From Jannaschia sp. M317 (lineage in GTDB: Bacteria; Pseudomonadota; Alphaproteobacteria; Rhodobacterales; Rhodobacteraceae): a stretch of DNA of 64,000 nt. Of this stretch, positions 9,160 through 17,396 are shown in pieces; position 1 is the stretch's first letter, and each line of letters opens with the position of its first letter. Made by a program: the position numbers and the translations under genes. The stretch is from the NCBI RefSeq assembly GCF_025141175.1, contig NZ_CP081155.1, positions 2,881,001 to 2,945,000 of the forward strand, in the 5' to 3' direction. Below the pieces are notes generated by a model. It was given only the letters and a program-made list of their open reading frames with translations. It was not told the origin of the DNA and made no database searches.

Positions 9160-9884
9160 GTCTCCTCCTCCAGGCGGGCACCGCCGTGACCAGCGGCGTC
9201 GGCGGCGGCCCTGGCACGCATTTCTTCGGGGGTGACGGGCGGAAACAGCAGGTGGTCGCCCGGCCGCAGGGCAATCGGGCGCGGGCGGGCGATGTTCAGA
9301 CACTGAAACCCGGTACGCCCGATCTGTCGCCAACCGGTCGGCGCGTCGGTCCCGAACAACACGAGTTGGCGCACCGCAATCACCAGCGCCCCGGCGGGCA
9401 CCCTTGGCGTCAATTCCTTCTGCCGCGGCAGATCCCATTCCGGCGGCAGGATACCCAGATAGGGCATGCCCGGCGTGAAGCCCAGGCCAAGGACCCGCAC
9501 CGGTGTCGACGACAGCATCTCGATCGCCTGCGCTTCGCTGAGCCCGGCAAGGTTTGCCGCATCGCCCAGTTGCGGCCCGTCTTCGCCACCATAGCTGCAC
9601 GGGATGTGCCAGGTGCGTGGCCCCTGCGGTGCGGTGGCGTGCCAATCGGTCTGGGCCAGGCGTGTTTCCAACGCGGCCTGCAACGGGGCCCGGGGGCCGT
9701 CGAACCGCACCAGAACGGAGCCCAGTGACGAGGCCGTCTCCGTCACGCCTGCCGGGCGGTCCGCCTCTAGCGCGGTGCGAAAGGCAATGCAGGCGCGGTT
9801 GGCAACATCGTCCAGCCGGTCCGAAAACCGAACCAGAAGGCCATCGACACCCAATCGTTCAATGCGGGGGAATTGGTCCGTCAT
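9156..9884 (-). CDS. pxpB: 5-oxoprolinase subunit PxpB (allophanate hydrolase subunit 1 family)
   Basis: Subunit B of 5-oxoprolinase. The key family signature G-F-T-P-G-M-P-Y-L-G-I-L-P is present, followed by R-V-P-A-G-A-L-V-I-A and a C-terminal G-D-H-L-L-F-P-P segment. The frame allows an ATG at 9959, but that would overlap the divergent DUF2478 gene (start 9958). The ATG at 9884 begins M-T-D-Q-F-P-R-I-E-R-L-G-V-D-G, as related PxpB proteins do, and is preferred (242 residues), leaving 73 bases for divergent promoters. No strong ribosome site is seen at either start. First gene of the pxpBCA operon. Confidence 0.9.
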   Translation of the reverse strand: MTDQFPRIERLGVDGLLVRFSDRLDDVANRACIAFRTALEADRPAGVTETASSLGSVLVRFDGPRAPLQAALETRLAQTDWHATAPQGPRTWHIPCSYGGEDGPQLGDAANLAGLSEAQAIEMLSSTPVRVLGLGFTPGMPYLGILPPEWDLPRQKELTPRVPAGALVIAVRQLVLFGTDAPTGWRQIGRTGFQCLNIARPRPIALRPGDHLLFPPVTPEEMRARAAADAAGHGGARLEEET

Positions 9885-9957
9885 CGGGATGGCGTCGCAT
9901 CGGACCAGCGGGGCGTCAAGACTTGCCTTGGCGCGCATCGCATGAAATCGAAGACTC

Positions 9958-10464
9958 ATGCGATTGGCCTATACCATGACCGAAGGACGCGGAGAGCTGG
10001 ACCCGCTGCTGCATGACGTGGCGCAGGCTGCGATGGCGCGCGGCGTCCGTGTAGCCGGCATCGTCCAGATCAACAGCGATCGTCCCGGTTGTGCGCGCTG
10101 CGACATGGATGCCGTGGTGCTGCCGCAGGGTCCTGTCATTCGCATCAGTCAGTCCCTTGGACCTCAGGCACGCGGCTGCCGGTTGGATGCCGAAGGGCTG
10201 GAAACGGCCGTGGCCGCCACCGAGGCGCAGCTGGCTGCAGGCACCGACCTGCTGATCGTGAACAAGTTCGGCAAGCAAGAGGCGATGGGCCGTGGATTTC
10301 GACCGGTCATTGCCGAGGCCCTGGCCGCGGGCATCGATGTGCTGGTCGGGGTGAATCCACTGAATCAGTCCGCGCTGGAGGATTTCGCGGGCGGCCTGGC
10401 TCAGGTCCTGCCACCGGACCCATCGGCCCTGGCCACCTGGATCGCGGACCGCCCCGAAATTTGA
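9958..10464 (+). CDS. DUF2478 domain protein
   Basis: A 168-residue cytosolic protein starting M-R-L-A-Y-T-M-T-E-G-R-G and containing C-A-R-C-D-M-D, V-I-R-I-S-Q-S-L-G, A-R-G-C-R-L-D and L-L-I-V-N-K-F-G-K motifs, which I recognise as DUF2478. The function is unknown; family members are often annotated near metal or molybdenum genes. The N-terminal strand and the V-N-K-F-G-K segment resemble a P-loop NTPase fold lacking a normal Walker A; that is inference. Three conserved cysteines (C-A-R-C and R-G-C-R) could bind a ligand or metal. Transcribed divergently from pxpBCA with a short shared upstream region. Confidence 0.75.
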   Translation: MRLAYTMTEGRGELDPLLHDVAQAAMARGVRVAGIVQINSDRPGCARCDMDAVVLPQGPVIRISQSLGPQARGCRLDAEGLETAVAATEAQLAAGTDLLIVNKFGKQEAMGRGFRPVIAEALAAGIDVLVGVNPLNQSALEDFAGGLAQVLPPDPSALATWIADRPEI

Positions 10465-10555
10465 TCGCCCGCGAAGGTGGACGGCGTGTCGAAAACCCGG
10501 CACCCTGTGGCCTTTAGGTAGCAGATTGGCGCCCGGAGCGTCGGAGACCATCCAC

Positions 10556-13534
10556 ATGATTGACGACACACCGGCCCCCGGACCGAAGGACGAACCAACA
10601 CAAAACCAACAGGCGCGCGACGCCGACAGTTCCCCGCACAACCCGGAGGAGTCACCCCCGGAGCCGCCCCTGATCGTCGGGATCGCGTCGTCGGCAGGCG
10701 GGTTGGAGGCAGTGTCCCTGCTGGTCCAGAACCTGCCACGCGACCTGGGCGTCAGCTATGTCCTGGCACAACACATGTCGCCGACACACAAAAGCATGCT
10801 GGCCTCGCTTTTGTCGAACGAGACAACCCTGCCGGTGGTGGAACTGTCTGCCGACACGGTGCCTAGCCCCGATACGATCTATGTGACGCAACCCAATTCC
10901 GACGTCATCATCGAAAACGGCCAGATCTGCCTGCGCCCGCAGATCGGCACCGCGATCAAGCCAAAGCCTTCGGCTGACCGCTTGTTCGAATCGATGGCCC
11001 GGGAAATGGGCGAACGCTGTGTCGGTCTGGTTCTGTCGGGCACCGGCAGCGATGGCAGCTATGGCGTGCAAGCCATCCGCGAGGCGGGTGGCATCACCAT
11101 CGCGCAGGATGTGGGCACCGCGAAATATGACGGCATGCCCGCCTCGTCCATCGAGACGGGCTGCATCGATCTGCAACTGTCGCCCCAGCAAATCGGTCAG
11201 CACCTGGCCAAGATCCTGTCCAAGCCGCGCGACCTGTCCCGGTTCAAGGACGTGGAGGAAGACCCCTCGCCCCTGTCGGATCTGATGCAGATCCTGCTGG
11301 CGCGCACCGGCGTGGATTTCCGCGATTACCGGGAAAACACCGTCAACCGGCGGATCGCCCGGCGGATGACGGCCCTGGCGATCGACCACTACGAAGATTA
11401 CGTCCAGCATTGCCGCGGGTCTGCCGAAGAGGTGGACGCGCTGCACAAGGATCTGTTGATTTCCGTCACGCGGTTTTTCCGCGACCGCGATCAGTTCGAA
11501 CAACTCAGCCGTCGTCTTCGACGACTGAACCGCGACCGCGCCGACGGGCAGATCCGCGTCTGGGTCGCCGGATGCGCCACCGGTGAAGAGGCCTATTCCC
11601 TCGCGATTCTTTTGATCGAAGCCCTCGGCGGCGTGGACGCGCTACACCAGTCCCGTGTGCAGATATTCGCGACCGACATCGACGCGCACGCGTTGGAAAT
11701 CGGTCGCAAGGGCGTCTACCCGCAGACGGCGCTGAACGATGTGCCCGACGAATTCATCGACCGGTATTTCCGCCTGACGGACGGCAAGGTGGAGGTGATC
11801 CCCGCCCTGCGTCAGATGGTTCTGTTTTCGCACCACAACATTTTCCAGGATCCGCCGTTCATCAATCTGGACCTCGTGTCCCTGCGCAACGTGTTGATCT
11901 ACTTCAAGACACCCCTGCAGGAACGGGTCCTGACGCGGCTGCACTATGCGCTCAACGATGGGGGGGCGCTGTTTCTGGGCACGTCCGAGGCAATCGGCGC
12001 GATGCACGCCTATTTCGATACCACCAACGACGGCGACAAGATCTTTTCCAAGCGTCCGATGAGCCGCAGGCGGTTCGACAGGATCGGCATCGCGCCCGGC
12101 ACGCAGGTGCCCAACCATCAACGCGCCATGACGGCACCTGTCCGGATGGGCCACGCCGAAGAGGCCAAGGACACCGCGATGTTCGATCAGTTGGCCCGTG
12201 TCGTCGCGCCCAACGGTTTTGTGGTGACACGTGGCAACGACATCGTCCGGGTGTTCGGCGACATCTCCATCGTGACCGAGCTGAGCGAACGGTCGTCGCT
12301 GGCATTGAACGTCTCGATCCTGCGGCCCGGCCTGCGCGAGGATGCAAGCCGCCTGACCCCGGTCGTGCTGCGCTACAAGGAGGCGCGGCGCGGCAATTGG
12401 CACCAGCTGGACGGCAGCGACTTCAACGAAGTCATGCTGGAGGCCTATCCGATCATCGACGAAAACGGCGGCGAAGCGCATGTTCTTTTCGCCCTGCGCA
12501 CCCGCGCCCACAGCGCGCCTGGCCCCGAGCTGGACGCGCTGTCGAATGCTGAGGGCCGCGCCTACATCCACGAGATGGAGGTCGAGATGGCCTCCACCCG
12601 CGAGACATTGCAGCAAACCGTCGAGGAGCTTCAGACCTCGAACGAGGAACTGCAATCCGTGAACGAGGAACTGCAATCCACCAACGAAGAATTGCAGGCC
12701 ACCAACGAAGAGATGGAGACCTCCAACGAGGAACTTCAGTCCACCAACGAAGAGCTGATCACCGTCAACGAGGAATTGCAGATCAACGCGGCGGAACTGC
12801 AGACCGTCACGTCAGAGATGCTGGCGGTTCTGGACGCCGTCCCCCTGCCCATTCTGGTGATCGATCATGCGTTGCAGATCCGCCGCGCCAGTGCGCGGGC
12901 GGTGGACTATTTCGGTCTCGACGGGCTGACGGCGGTGGGTGTGCATCTGTCTCAATGTCACCTGCCCGAGGGGATCCCCCCCCTGACGCGCATCGTGTCC
13001 GACGTTTTCCGACTGCGCGAATCCCGCGACATTCATGCCGACATCCGGGGGTTGATGCGCCAGATCCGCGTCACGCCCTATGCGCGCCGCGACGGCGAGG
13101 TGCAGGGCGTGACCCTGACCGTGACAGAATTCGACACCCGTGGGCTGGATACAATGGCGGGGCTGATGGACAACGTCGGGGGCTTTTCGCACTGGCGCTA
13201 CGATGTGGGCACCGGCACGATGTTCTGGTCCGATGAGGTCTATCGCATCCACGGGCTGGAACCGGCCGACCAGCCCCCCGCCCTCGACAAGGCCATCGAT
13301 TTCTACCTGCCGGAGTCGAAGACACGGATCCTCGCGGCCTTTACCGCCTGCATGGAGGACGGCGTATCATACAGCGAACCCGCCGACCTGCGGCGCGCCG
13401 ATGGCGAGGTCATTCGCGTCCATGCCGATGCCGTGCCTGTCCGATCCGACAACGGACAGATCGTGTCGGTCGTCGGAACGTTCCGCGCCGTCGATGACCA
13501 GAACGGCGCCGACGCGGGGACGGAGCCGTCCTGA
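10556..13534 (+). CDS. CheB-CheR fusion protein with coiled coil and PAS domains, no kinase
   Basis: A 992-residue fused chemotaxis-type enzyme. Residues ~38-220 are a CheB methylesterase with the catalytic triad visible as Ser46 (A-S-S-A-G-G), His73 (A-Q-H-M-S-P) and Asp166 (G-S-D-G-S-Y-G). Residues ~240-490 are a CheR methyltransferase with V-A-G-C-A-T-G-E-E-A-Y-S (SAM binding) and L-R-N-V-L-I-Y-F. A PAS-like region follows, then a coiled coil near 680-760 made of N-E-E-L-Q heptads, then two PAS-type domains to the end. Relatives often end in a histidine kinase; this one stops after the last PAS. A TTG at 10526 extends the frame, but the ATG at 10556 with GGAG nine bases upstream is preferred. 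No other che genes are nearby. Confidence 0.9.
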   Translation: MIDDTPAPGPKDEPTQNQQARDADSSPHNPEESPPEPPLIVGIASSAGGLEAVSLLVQNLPRDLGVSYVLAQHMSPTHKSMLASLLSNETTLPVVELSADTVPSPDTIYVTQPNSDVIIENGQICLRPQIGTAIKPKPSADRLFESMAREMGERCVGLVLSGTGSDGSYGVQAIREAGGITIAQDVGTAKYDGMPASSIETGCIDLQLSPQQIGQHLAKILSKPRDLSRFKDVEEDPSPLSDLMQILLARTGVDFRDYRENTVNRRIARRMTALAIDHYEDYVQHCRGSAEEVDALHKDLLISVTRFFRDRDQFEQLSRRLRRLNRDRADGQIRVWVAGCATGEEAYSLAILLIEALGGVDALHQSRVQIFATDIDAHALEIGRKGVYPQTALNDVPDEFIDRYFRLTDGKVEVIPALRQMVLFSHHNIFQDPPFINLDLVSLRNVLIYFKTPLQERVLTRLHYALNDGGALFLGTSEAIGAMHAYFDTTNDGDKIFSKRPMSRRRFDRIGIAPGTQVPNHQRAMTAPVRMGHAEEAKDTAMFDQLARVVAPNGFVVTRGNDIVRVFGDISIVTELSERSSLALNVSILRPGLREDASRLTPVVLRYKEARRGNWHQLDGSDFNEVMLEAYPIIDENGGEAHVLFALRTRAHSAPGPELDALSNAEGRAYIHEMEVEMASTRETLQQTVEELQTSNEELQSVNEELQSTNEELQATNEEMETSNEELQSTNEELITVNEELQINAAELQTVTSEMLAVLDAVPLPILVIDHALQIRRASARAVDYFGLDGLTAVGVHLSQCHLPEGIPPLTRIVSDVFRLRESRDIHADIRGLMRQIRVTPYARRDGEVQGVTLTVTEFDTRGLDTMAGLMDNVGGFSHWRYDVGTGTMFWSDEVYRIHGLEPADQPPALDKAIDFYLPESKTRILAAFTACMEDGVSYSEPADLRRADGEVIRVHADAVPVRSDNGQIVSVVGTFRAVDDQNGADAGTEPS

Positions 13535-13536
13535 GC

Positions 13537-13554
13537 AATTCGTAACGAATTTTT
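13537..13554 (+). terminator. Short AT-rich hairpin after the CheB-CheR gene
   Basis: AATTCG (13537-13542) pairs with CGAATT (13546-13551) around a TAA loop and runs into TTTT. It begins three bases after the CheB-CheR stop. The stem is weak but the U-tract fits an intrinsic terminator. Confidence 0.45.
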
Positions 13555-13624
13555 AAGATTTCACACGGACACTGAAGGCCACTCCGGTGCGGACCAAGGC
13601 GCAACGCTTTCATGGGGGGCTCCT

Positions 13625-14341
13625 GTGCCTGAAATTGACACATTGCACATGTCGGAGATGTTCTCGCTCCAGATCCGAAAAAAGGGGCGCGGTCTGCCGC
13701 TTGTGATCGAGACCGCCGAAGTTGTCCGCCCCGGTTTTCGTCATCGTCTGACCTTTGGCAAGAACAACACCATCCCGGAGGTGCTGCAACCGCGGCTGGC
13801 CGCCTACGTGCAGGACCTGATCGACGGTGAGATCGACACAGGCCCCCGCGTGCTGACCCAGCCCGATGTGACGCTGGCCCTGCCCGGCCTGATGCTGGGC
13901 CGGTTGCGCGCGATCATTGGCGCGCCGGTGGGCGATGCGCGGATGGCGACGCTGCGCTTTCGCTATTTCATCGGTGGCATTCAGGCGGCCTTTGCCGCGC
14001 GCACCTATTTCGACCGCCCTGCCCTGGAACACCGCGAAGAAATCGGCATGCGCGCGCTGGAGGATGTGGCCGTCCCCCTGCTCAACATGGCCCTGACGGC
14101 GCAGACATGGCCGCAGGTCGCCCAGGAATCGCAGGGCAGCGCCAAGATGGTCACCGCGCTGGCCTCGATCGAGGCCCACGCAACGGAGTTGGAGTTCTAC
14201 GCCGGTCTTTTGCGGCGCTACATCCAGGAATGCGGACCCGGCCGGATGGAGGAATTGGCCGATTTCGACGATCCGGTCCTGCGCATGATGCAGATGTCCG
14301 AACCCCCTGTACCCGCCCTGCGACGCCGCGAAGACGGCTGA
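13625..14341 (+). CDS. Protein of unknown function (238 aa)
   Basis: A soluble 238-residue protein with no recognisable domain. The first ~55 residues are basic and beta-like (I-R-K-K-G-R-G-L-P-L-V-I-E-T-A), the middle has L-A-L-P-G-L-M-L-G-R-L-R, and the last 100 residues look alpha-helical. GTG at 13625 is used, with GGGGGG five bases upstream; an ATG at 13649 is a possible later start. It stands between a terminator-like hairpin and the end of the minus-strand MotAB-like operon, which it meets convergently with a 12-base gap. No function is proposed; co-inheritance with the operon cannot be judged from one sequence. Confidence 0.65.
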   Translation: MPEIDTLHMSEMFSLQIRKKGRGLPLVIETAEVVRPGFRHRLTFGKNNTIPEVLQPRLAAYVQDLIDGEIDTGPRVLTQPDVTLALPGLMLGRLRAIIGAPVGDARMATLRFRYFIGGIQAAFAARTYFDRPALEHREEIGMRALEDVAVPLLNMALTAQTWPQVAQESQGSAKMVTALASIEAHATELEFYAGLLRRYIQECGPGRMEELADFDDPVLRMMQMSEPPVPALRRREDG

Positions 14342-14353
14342 CCGCCCGTCCGA

Positions 14354-15595
14354 TCAGGGGCGCACCGCCGCCGTGTCTTCCGGGCCCAGCGTGTCGATGG
14401 CAAAGACGACGCGGCGCGAGGCGACGGGGTCTTCGCCCCCCGCCTCGGTGCGGATCGGCCGCGAGGAGGAGTAGCCGACCGCGGTCATCAGGCTGCGGGC
14501 CCATTGCCCGATCGCGTCCTCGCCCGCGTGGTCCAGGCACCGTTTGAACACCGCTGCCGCGCGCGCCTGGCTGAGATCCAGATTGCGATCAAAGGCCGCG
14601 CGCGGCGGCAACGCCAACCAGTCGGAGGACGCGTGCCCCTCGATCCGCACGGCAGTCAGGTCGGCACGGCGCGCGTACAGCGTTTCAACCCAGGGCCGGC
14701 AAATGTCTTGAAGCACCGCGTCAAATTCCGGGCTGATGCGCGCGGATCCCCCGTCGAACAGCAAGGTATCCCGAAACACGATGGAGCCATCGGGCAGGAT
14801 TTCTCCGCCCAGTCCCGCGACCAACCCGCCCGCCTGCGCCTGCAGCGCGCCCGCGATTTCGGCCCGCCGCGCCACGGCAGCCAGCCGGGCGCGGGTCAGC
14901 CCATCGACCTGCGAGGCCAGCGCCTCGACCTCTTCGGCGGTCAAACCCGTGGCGCGGTAGGCGGCCAGCGCCTGGGCCAGATCCGCCGCGGTTTCCGGGT
15001 CGCGCCCCTCGTCCAGGATCTCTTCGAAGATGGCCAGCTTGGCCAGATCATCGCGCAGCCGCGCCAAGCCGCCATCGCGCAGCAGCTCTGCCAGATCCGG
15101 GAAATCGTCCAGCTGCGCCATATCGGTCAGCACCGCCCGCGCGTCCGGGTCCAAGGCGACCGCTGCCTGCGCCAGGTCGCGCAACATCGCCTCGTCCATC
15201 AGGCGCAATCGGTCCAACAGGTCCGCCGGGCTGGCCCCGTCGGTCAGCGCGGGCAACAGCTCCAACGCCATGGCGGCCTGCGACGGGGTGGCCCCCTGCG
15301 CAGCCAGCGTGCGGAACACCTCCAACTTGGCCAGGTCATTGCCCAGCAGGGACAGCTGCGCACGGTTGGCCAGGGCGGCGGCCTTTTGTTCTTCGGTAAA
15401 GGACTGGGCGAAGGGTTCGGCCGCGGCGACCCGGTTTTCCAATGCGGTGATCTTTTCGCGGGCGGTGGCCATCCAGACCCCCAGCAACATCAGCAGCACA
15501 AAGGCAATCAGCATGAAAGCCTCGGCCACGGTCAGCCCCATGACGGTGCCGCGACGATAGCCGCGTCCGCGATCCATCTGCGCGCCGTGCCTCAT
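14354..15595 (-). CDS. MotB/OmpA-like membrane protein with long helical stalk
   Basis: A 413-residue protein with a single N-terminal membrane helix (about 19-41), a long helical stalk (46-270) and a C-terminal OmpA-type peptidoglycan-binding domain (~275-402). The latter shows I-E-G-H-A-S-S-D (318-325), L-S-Q-A-R-A-A-A-V (341-349) and R-R-V-V-F-A-I (394-400). In the helix, Glu25 occupies the position of the ion-binding Asp of MotB and ZorB. The stalk contains an internal repeat: N-D-L-A-K-L-E-V-F (86-94) and D-D-L-A-K-L-A-I-F (182-190), each followed by a G-x-x-P-x-x-A-A element. The ATG overlaps the stop of the MotA-like gene (ATGA). Together they look like an ion-driven motor pair; the function is unknown. 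Confidence 0.75.
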   Translation of the reverse strand: MRHGAQMDRGRGYRRGTVMGLTVAEAFMLIAFVLLMLLGVWMATAREKITALENRVAAAEPFAQSFTEEQKAAALANRAQLSLLGNDLAKLEVFRTLAAQGATPSQAAMALELLPALTDGASPADLLDRLRLMDEAMLRDLAQAAVALDPDARAVLTDMAQLDDFPDLAELLRDGGLARLRDDLAKLAIFEEILDEGRDPETAADLAQALAAYRATGLTAEEVEALASQVDGLTRARLAAVARRAEIAGALQAQAGGLVAGLGGEILPDGSIVFRDTLLFDGGSARISPEFDAVLQDICRPWVETLYARRADLTAVRIEGHASSDWLALPPRAAFDRNLDLSQARAAAVFKRCLDHAGEDAIGQWARSLMTAVGYSSSRPIRTEAGGEDPVASRRVVFAIDTLGPEDTAAVRP

Positions 15596-16590
15596 GCGTC
15601 ATCCGCACGGCGCGGCGCATCGTTGGCCGCACGCGCCAGGGTCAGGGATTGCTCGATCTCGGCGCGGATCTCTTCTCGGTGCGCGCGCAGCTCGCGCAGG
15701 GCAACCTGCCCGATTTCCGCGGTAGAGGCCCCAAGCGCCGCCGAAGATCGGTTTGCCGCCGCTTCGAACCTGGCAATCACCTTGTCCAGCCGCGCTTCGG
15801 CGGCGGCAACCGACCGGACGGAAGCCGCGTCGATCCGATCCTCCAACGCCGTGATCCGCGCCTCTGCTGCGCGGGCCTGCAGGTCGCTCAGCCCCGCCAA
15901 GCGGCCAGAGGCCGTGCTCACCGTCCCCTCGGCCCGCGCCGCCAGGGCGTCGTTCATTTCCGCCGCGCGCTCGGCGAACCGGTCCATCGCGGCTTCGAAA
16001 CCGGCCATCATGCGGTCGGTCGTCTCTCGCGTGCGGGCGATGTCCTGCTCTGCCAGCTCGCGGTGGTGCTGGGCCAGGGTCTGGCGGATTTCCACGCCCA
16101 GGTAGCGGGTGCCGCGAATGACCTCTGCGATCTCGGAGCGGAAGGCCGCCATGCCCTCGCCCAAGGCCATCTGTGCCTCCCGCTCGCGGGCGACCAGGTC
16201 GATGCGGAACTGCATCAGAAAGACCCGGACCGCGACGCCCACCACCGTTGATGTCAGCGCCACGCCAAAGCCAGAGATGACCTCGGCGATGAAGGCGGCC
16301 TCCGCCTCCAGGGTGCCCAGCGCCCAAAGCGTGTAGGCCAGCGAGCACAGCGTCAGGACAAAACCAAGGTAATAGGCGTTGTCGCCGATCTGCTCCGGCT
16401 CCAACCGGGCAGAGCGGAGAAACCAGGTCAACCCCGCGTAGGCCAAGATCACACCCCCCGCATAGACGGCAGGCACCCATTGCGGCAGGTCCGAGACCTT
16501 CAACGCGACCACGCCCAGCGCGCCCGCGAAAAAGGCAATCGCCAGCAGCCAGCGATCCAGACCGAAACTGTCCAGCGTGCGGCGCGCCAT
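15592..16590 (-). CDS. MotA/TolQ/ExbB-like membrane protein with coiled-coil tail
   Basis: A 332-residue protein with about four membrane helices (12-30, 39-57, 72-92, 103-124) followed by a ~190-residue cytoplasmic coiled-coil tail. The last helix, I-S-G-F-G-V-A-L-T-S-T-V-V-G-V-A-V, matches the G-h-x-x-A-L-x-x-T-x-x-G pattern of MotA/ExbB/TolQ proton channels. The tail is rich in Arg, Glu and Ala heptads and resembles the tail of ZorA of the Zorya anti-phage system in general layout. The frame extends upstream inside the neighbouring gene, but the ATG at 16590 lies one base after that gene's stop. Its stop overlaps the MotB/OmpA-like start. The pairing with an OmpA-type partner supports a stator-like channel. 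Confidence 0.75.
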   Translation of the reverse strand: MARRTLDSFGLDRWLLAIAFFAGALGVVALKVSDLPQWVPAVYAGGVILAYAGLTWFLRSARLEPEQIGDNAYYLGFVLTLCSLAYTLWALGTLEAEAAFIAEVISGFGVALTSTVVGVAVRVFLMQFRIDLVAREREAQMALGEGMAAFRSEIAEVIRGTRYLGVEIRQTLAQHHRELAEQDIARTRETTDRMMAGFEAAMDRFAERAAEMNDALAARAEGTVSTASGRLAGLSDLQARAAEARITALEDRIDAASVRSVAAAEARLDKVIARFEAAANRSSAALGASTAEIGQVALRELRAHREEIRAEIEQSLTLARAANDAPRRADDA

Positions 16591-16591
16591 C

Positions 16592-17395
16592 TCAGAGATC
16601 CCCCAGAACGGTGGGCGACACGCGGGCTGCGCCCTGCGCATCCAGATACCGCACCCAGAAATCATCGACCACGGCGGCAGGTGCGGCAGGACGCGGCAGG
16701 CGCAGGATGCGAACCTCGGCCCCGGTCAGGCTGCGCGCCAGGCGCGCGCTTGCTCCGCTGTTCTGGAAACTGGACCAATCGCCCCCGCGGTAAAAGCTGA
16801 AGACGTCGGAATGCTGAACCAGGTCCGTCACCAGAACCACCTCGCGCGGGGTCGTGGCGGTCGCAAAGCCGGGGATTTCGGCCAGGAACTGCTGCAACCC
16901 CTCCATGATCGGAGAGCTGTCGGCCTGGGGAATGGCAAGCAAACCGTCCAGCGTGTCAGAGACGGGCCGCAGAAAGGCATCGCGATATCGTTCCGCCACA
17001 AGGCGGGGGTTGCCGGTCAGGGCAGAGGCATCGCTCGGCGGTTTGCACAGCGACCGGAACGAGGCGGCGCGCAGCCCCGCATCCGGGCTGACGGTGGCAA
17101 AGCTGACGCGCGTGAAATCGGGGGCCGCCGTGATCTGCGCCTCGATCCGGGCCCGTGCCGCCTGCAACTGGGTGGCGGATACGGGATCGGTCGTGTCCAA
17201 CAGGATTGCCAGGTGCCCGCTTGGCCCATCCTCGGGGCACAGACTGGCGGCGTCGATGCCGGGCCGCTTGCTTTCGGTAAAGACCAGCCAGCCGATTGCA
17301 CCAAAGGCCGCCAGCGCACCGGCAATCAACGCGACCCCCAACAGGGTCGTGCCAGGCCCATTGCCCTTGCGACGGCTGCGCCTGCGACGAGCCAC
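16592..17395 (-). CDS. Membrane-anchored protein with degenerate von Willebrand A-like fold
   Basis: A 267-residue protein with a basic N-terminus (six Arg/Lys in the first ten residues), one membrane helix (17-39) and an extracytoplasmic or periplasmic domain. A-I-L-L-D-T-T-D-P-V-S (63-73) resembles a vWA first strand with a changed metal site (D-x-T-x-x instead of D-x-S-x-S), and V-V-L-V-T-D-L (186-192) matches the later Asp-bearing strand. A GTG at 17395, two bases after the upstream gene's stop, is chosen as the start; the longer open frame overlaps that gene. Two cysteines (53 and 117) could pair. Third of the four co-transcribed genes here; role unknown. Confidence 0.7.
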   Translation of the reverse strand: MARRRRSRRKGNGPGTTLLGVALIAGALAAFGAIGWLVFTESKRPGIDAASLCPEDGPSGHLAILLDTTDPVSATQLQAARARIEAQITAAPDFTRVSFATVSPDAGLRAASFRSLCKPPSDASALTGNPRLVAERYRDAFLRPVSDTLDGLLAIPQADSSPIMEGLQQFLAEIPGFATATTPREVVLVTDLVQHSDVFSFYRGGDWSSFQNSGASARLARSLTGAEVRILRLPRPAAPAAVVDDFWVRYLDAQGAARVSPTVLGDL

Positions 17396-17396
17396 G

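Noticed and set aside
12600..12800. CRISPR-like or tandem DNA repeat
   Set aside because: The repeated 21-base pattern encodes the N-E-E-L-Q heptads of the CheB-CheR coiled coil and is imperfect, with no spacers.
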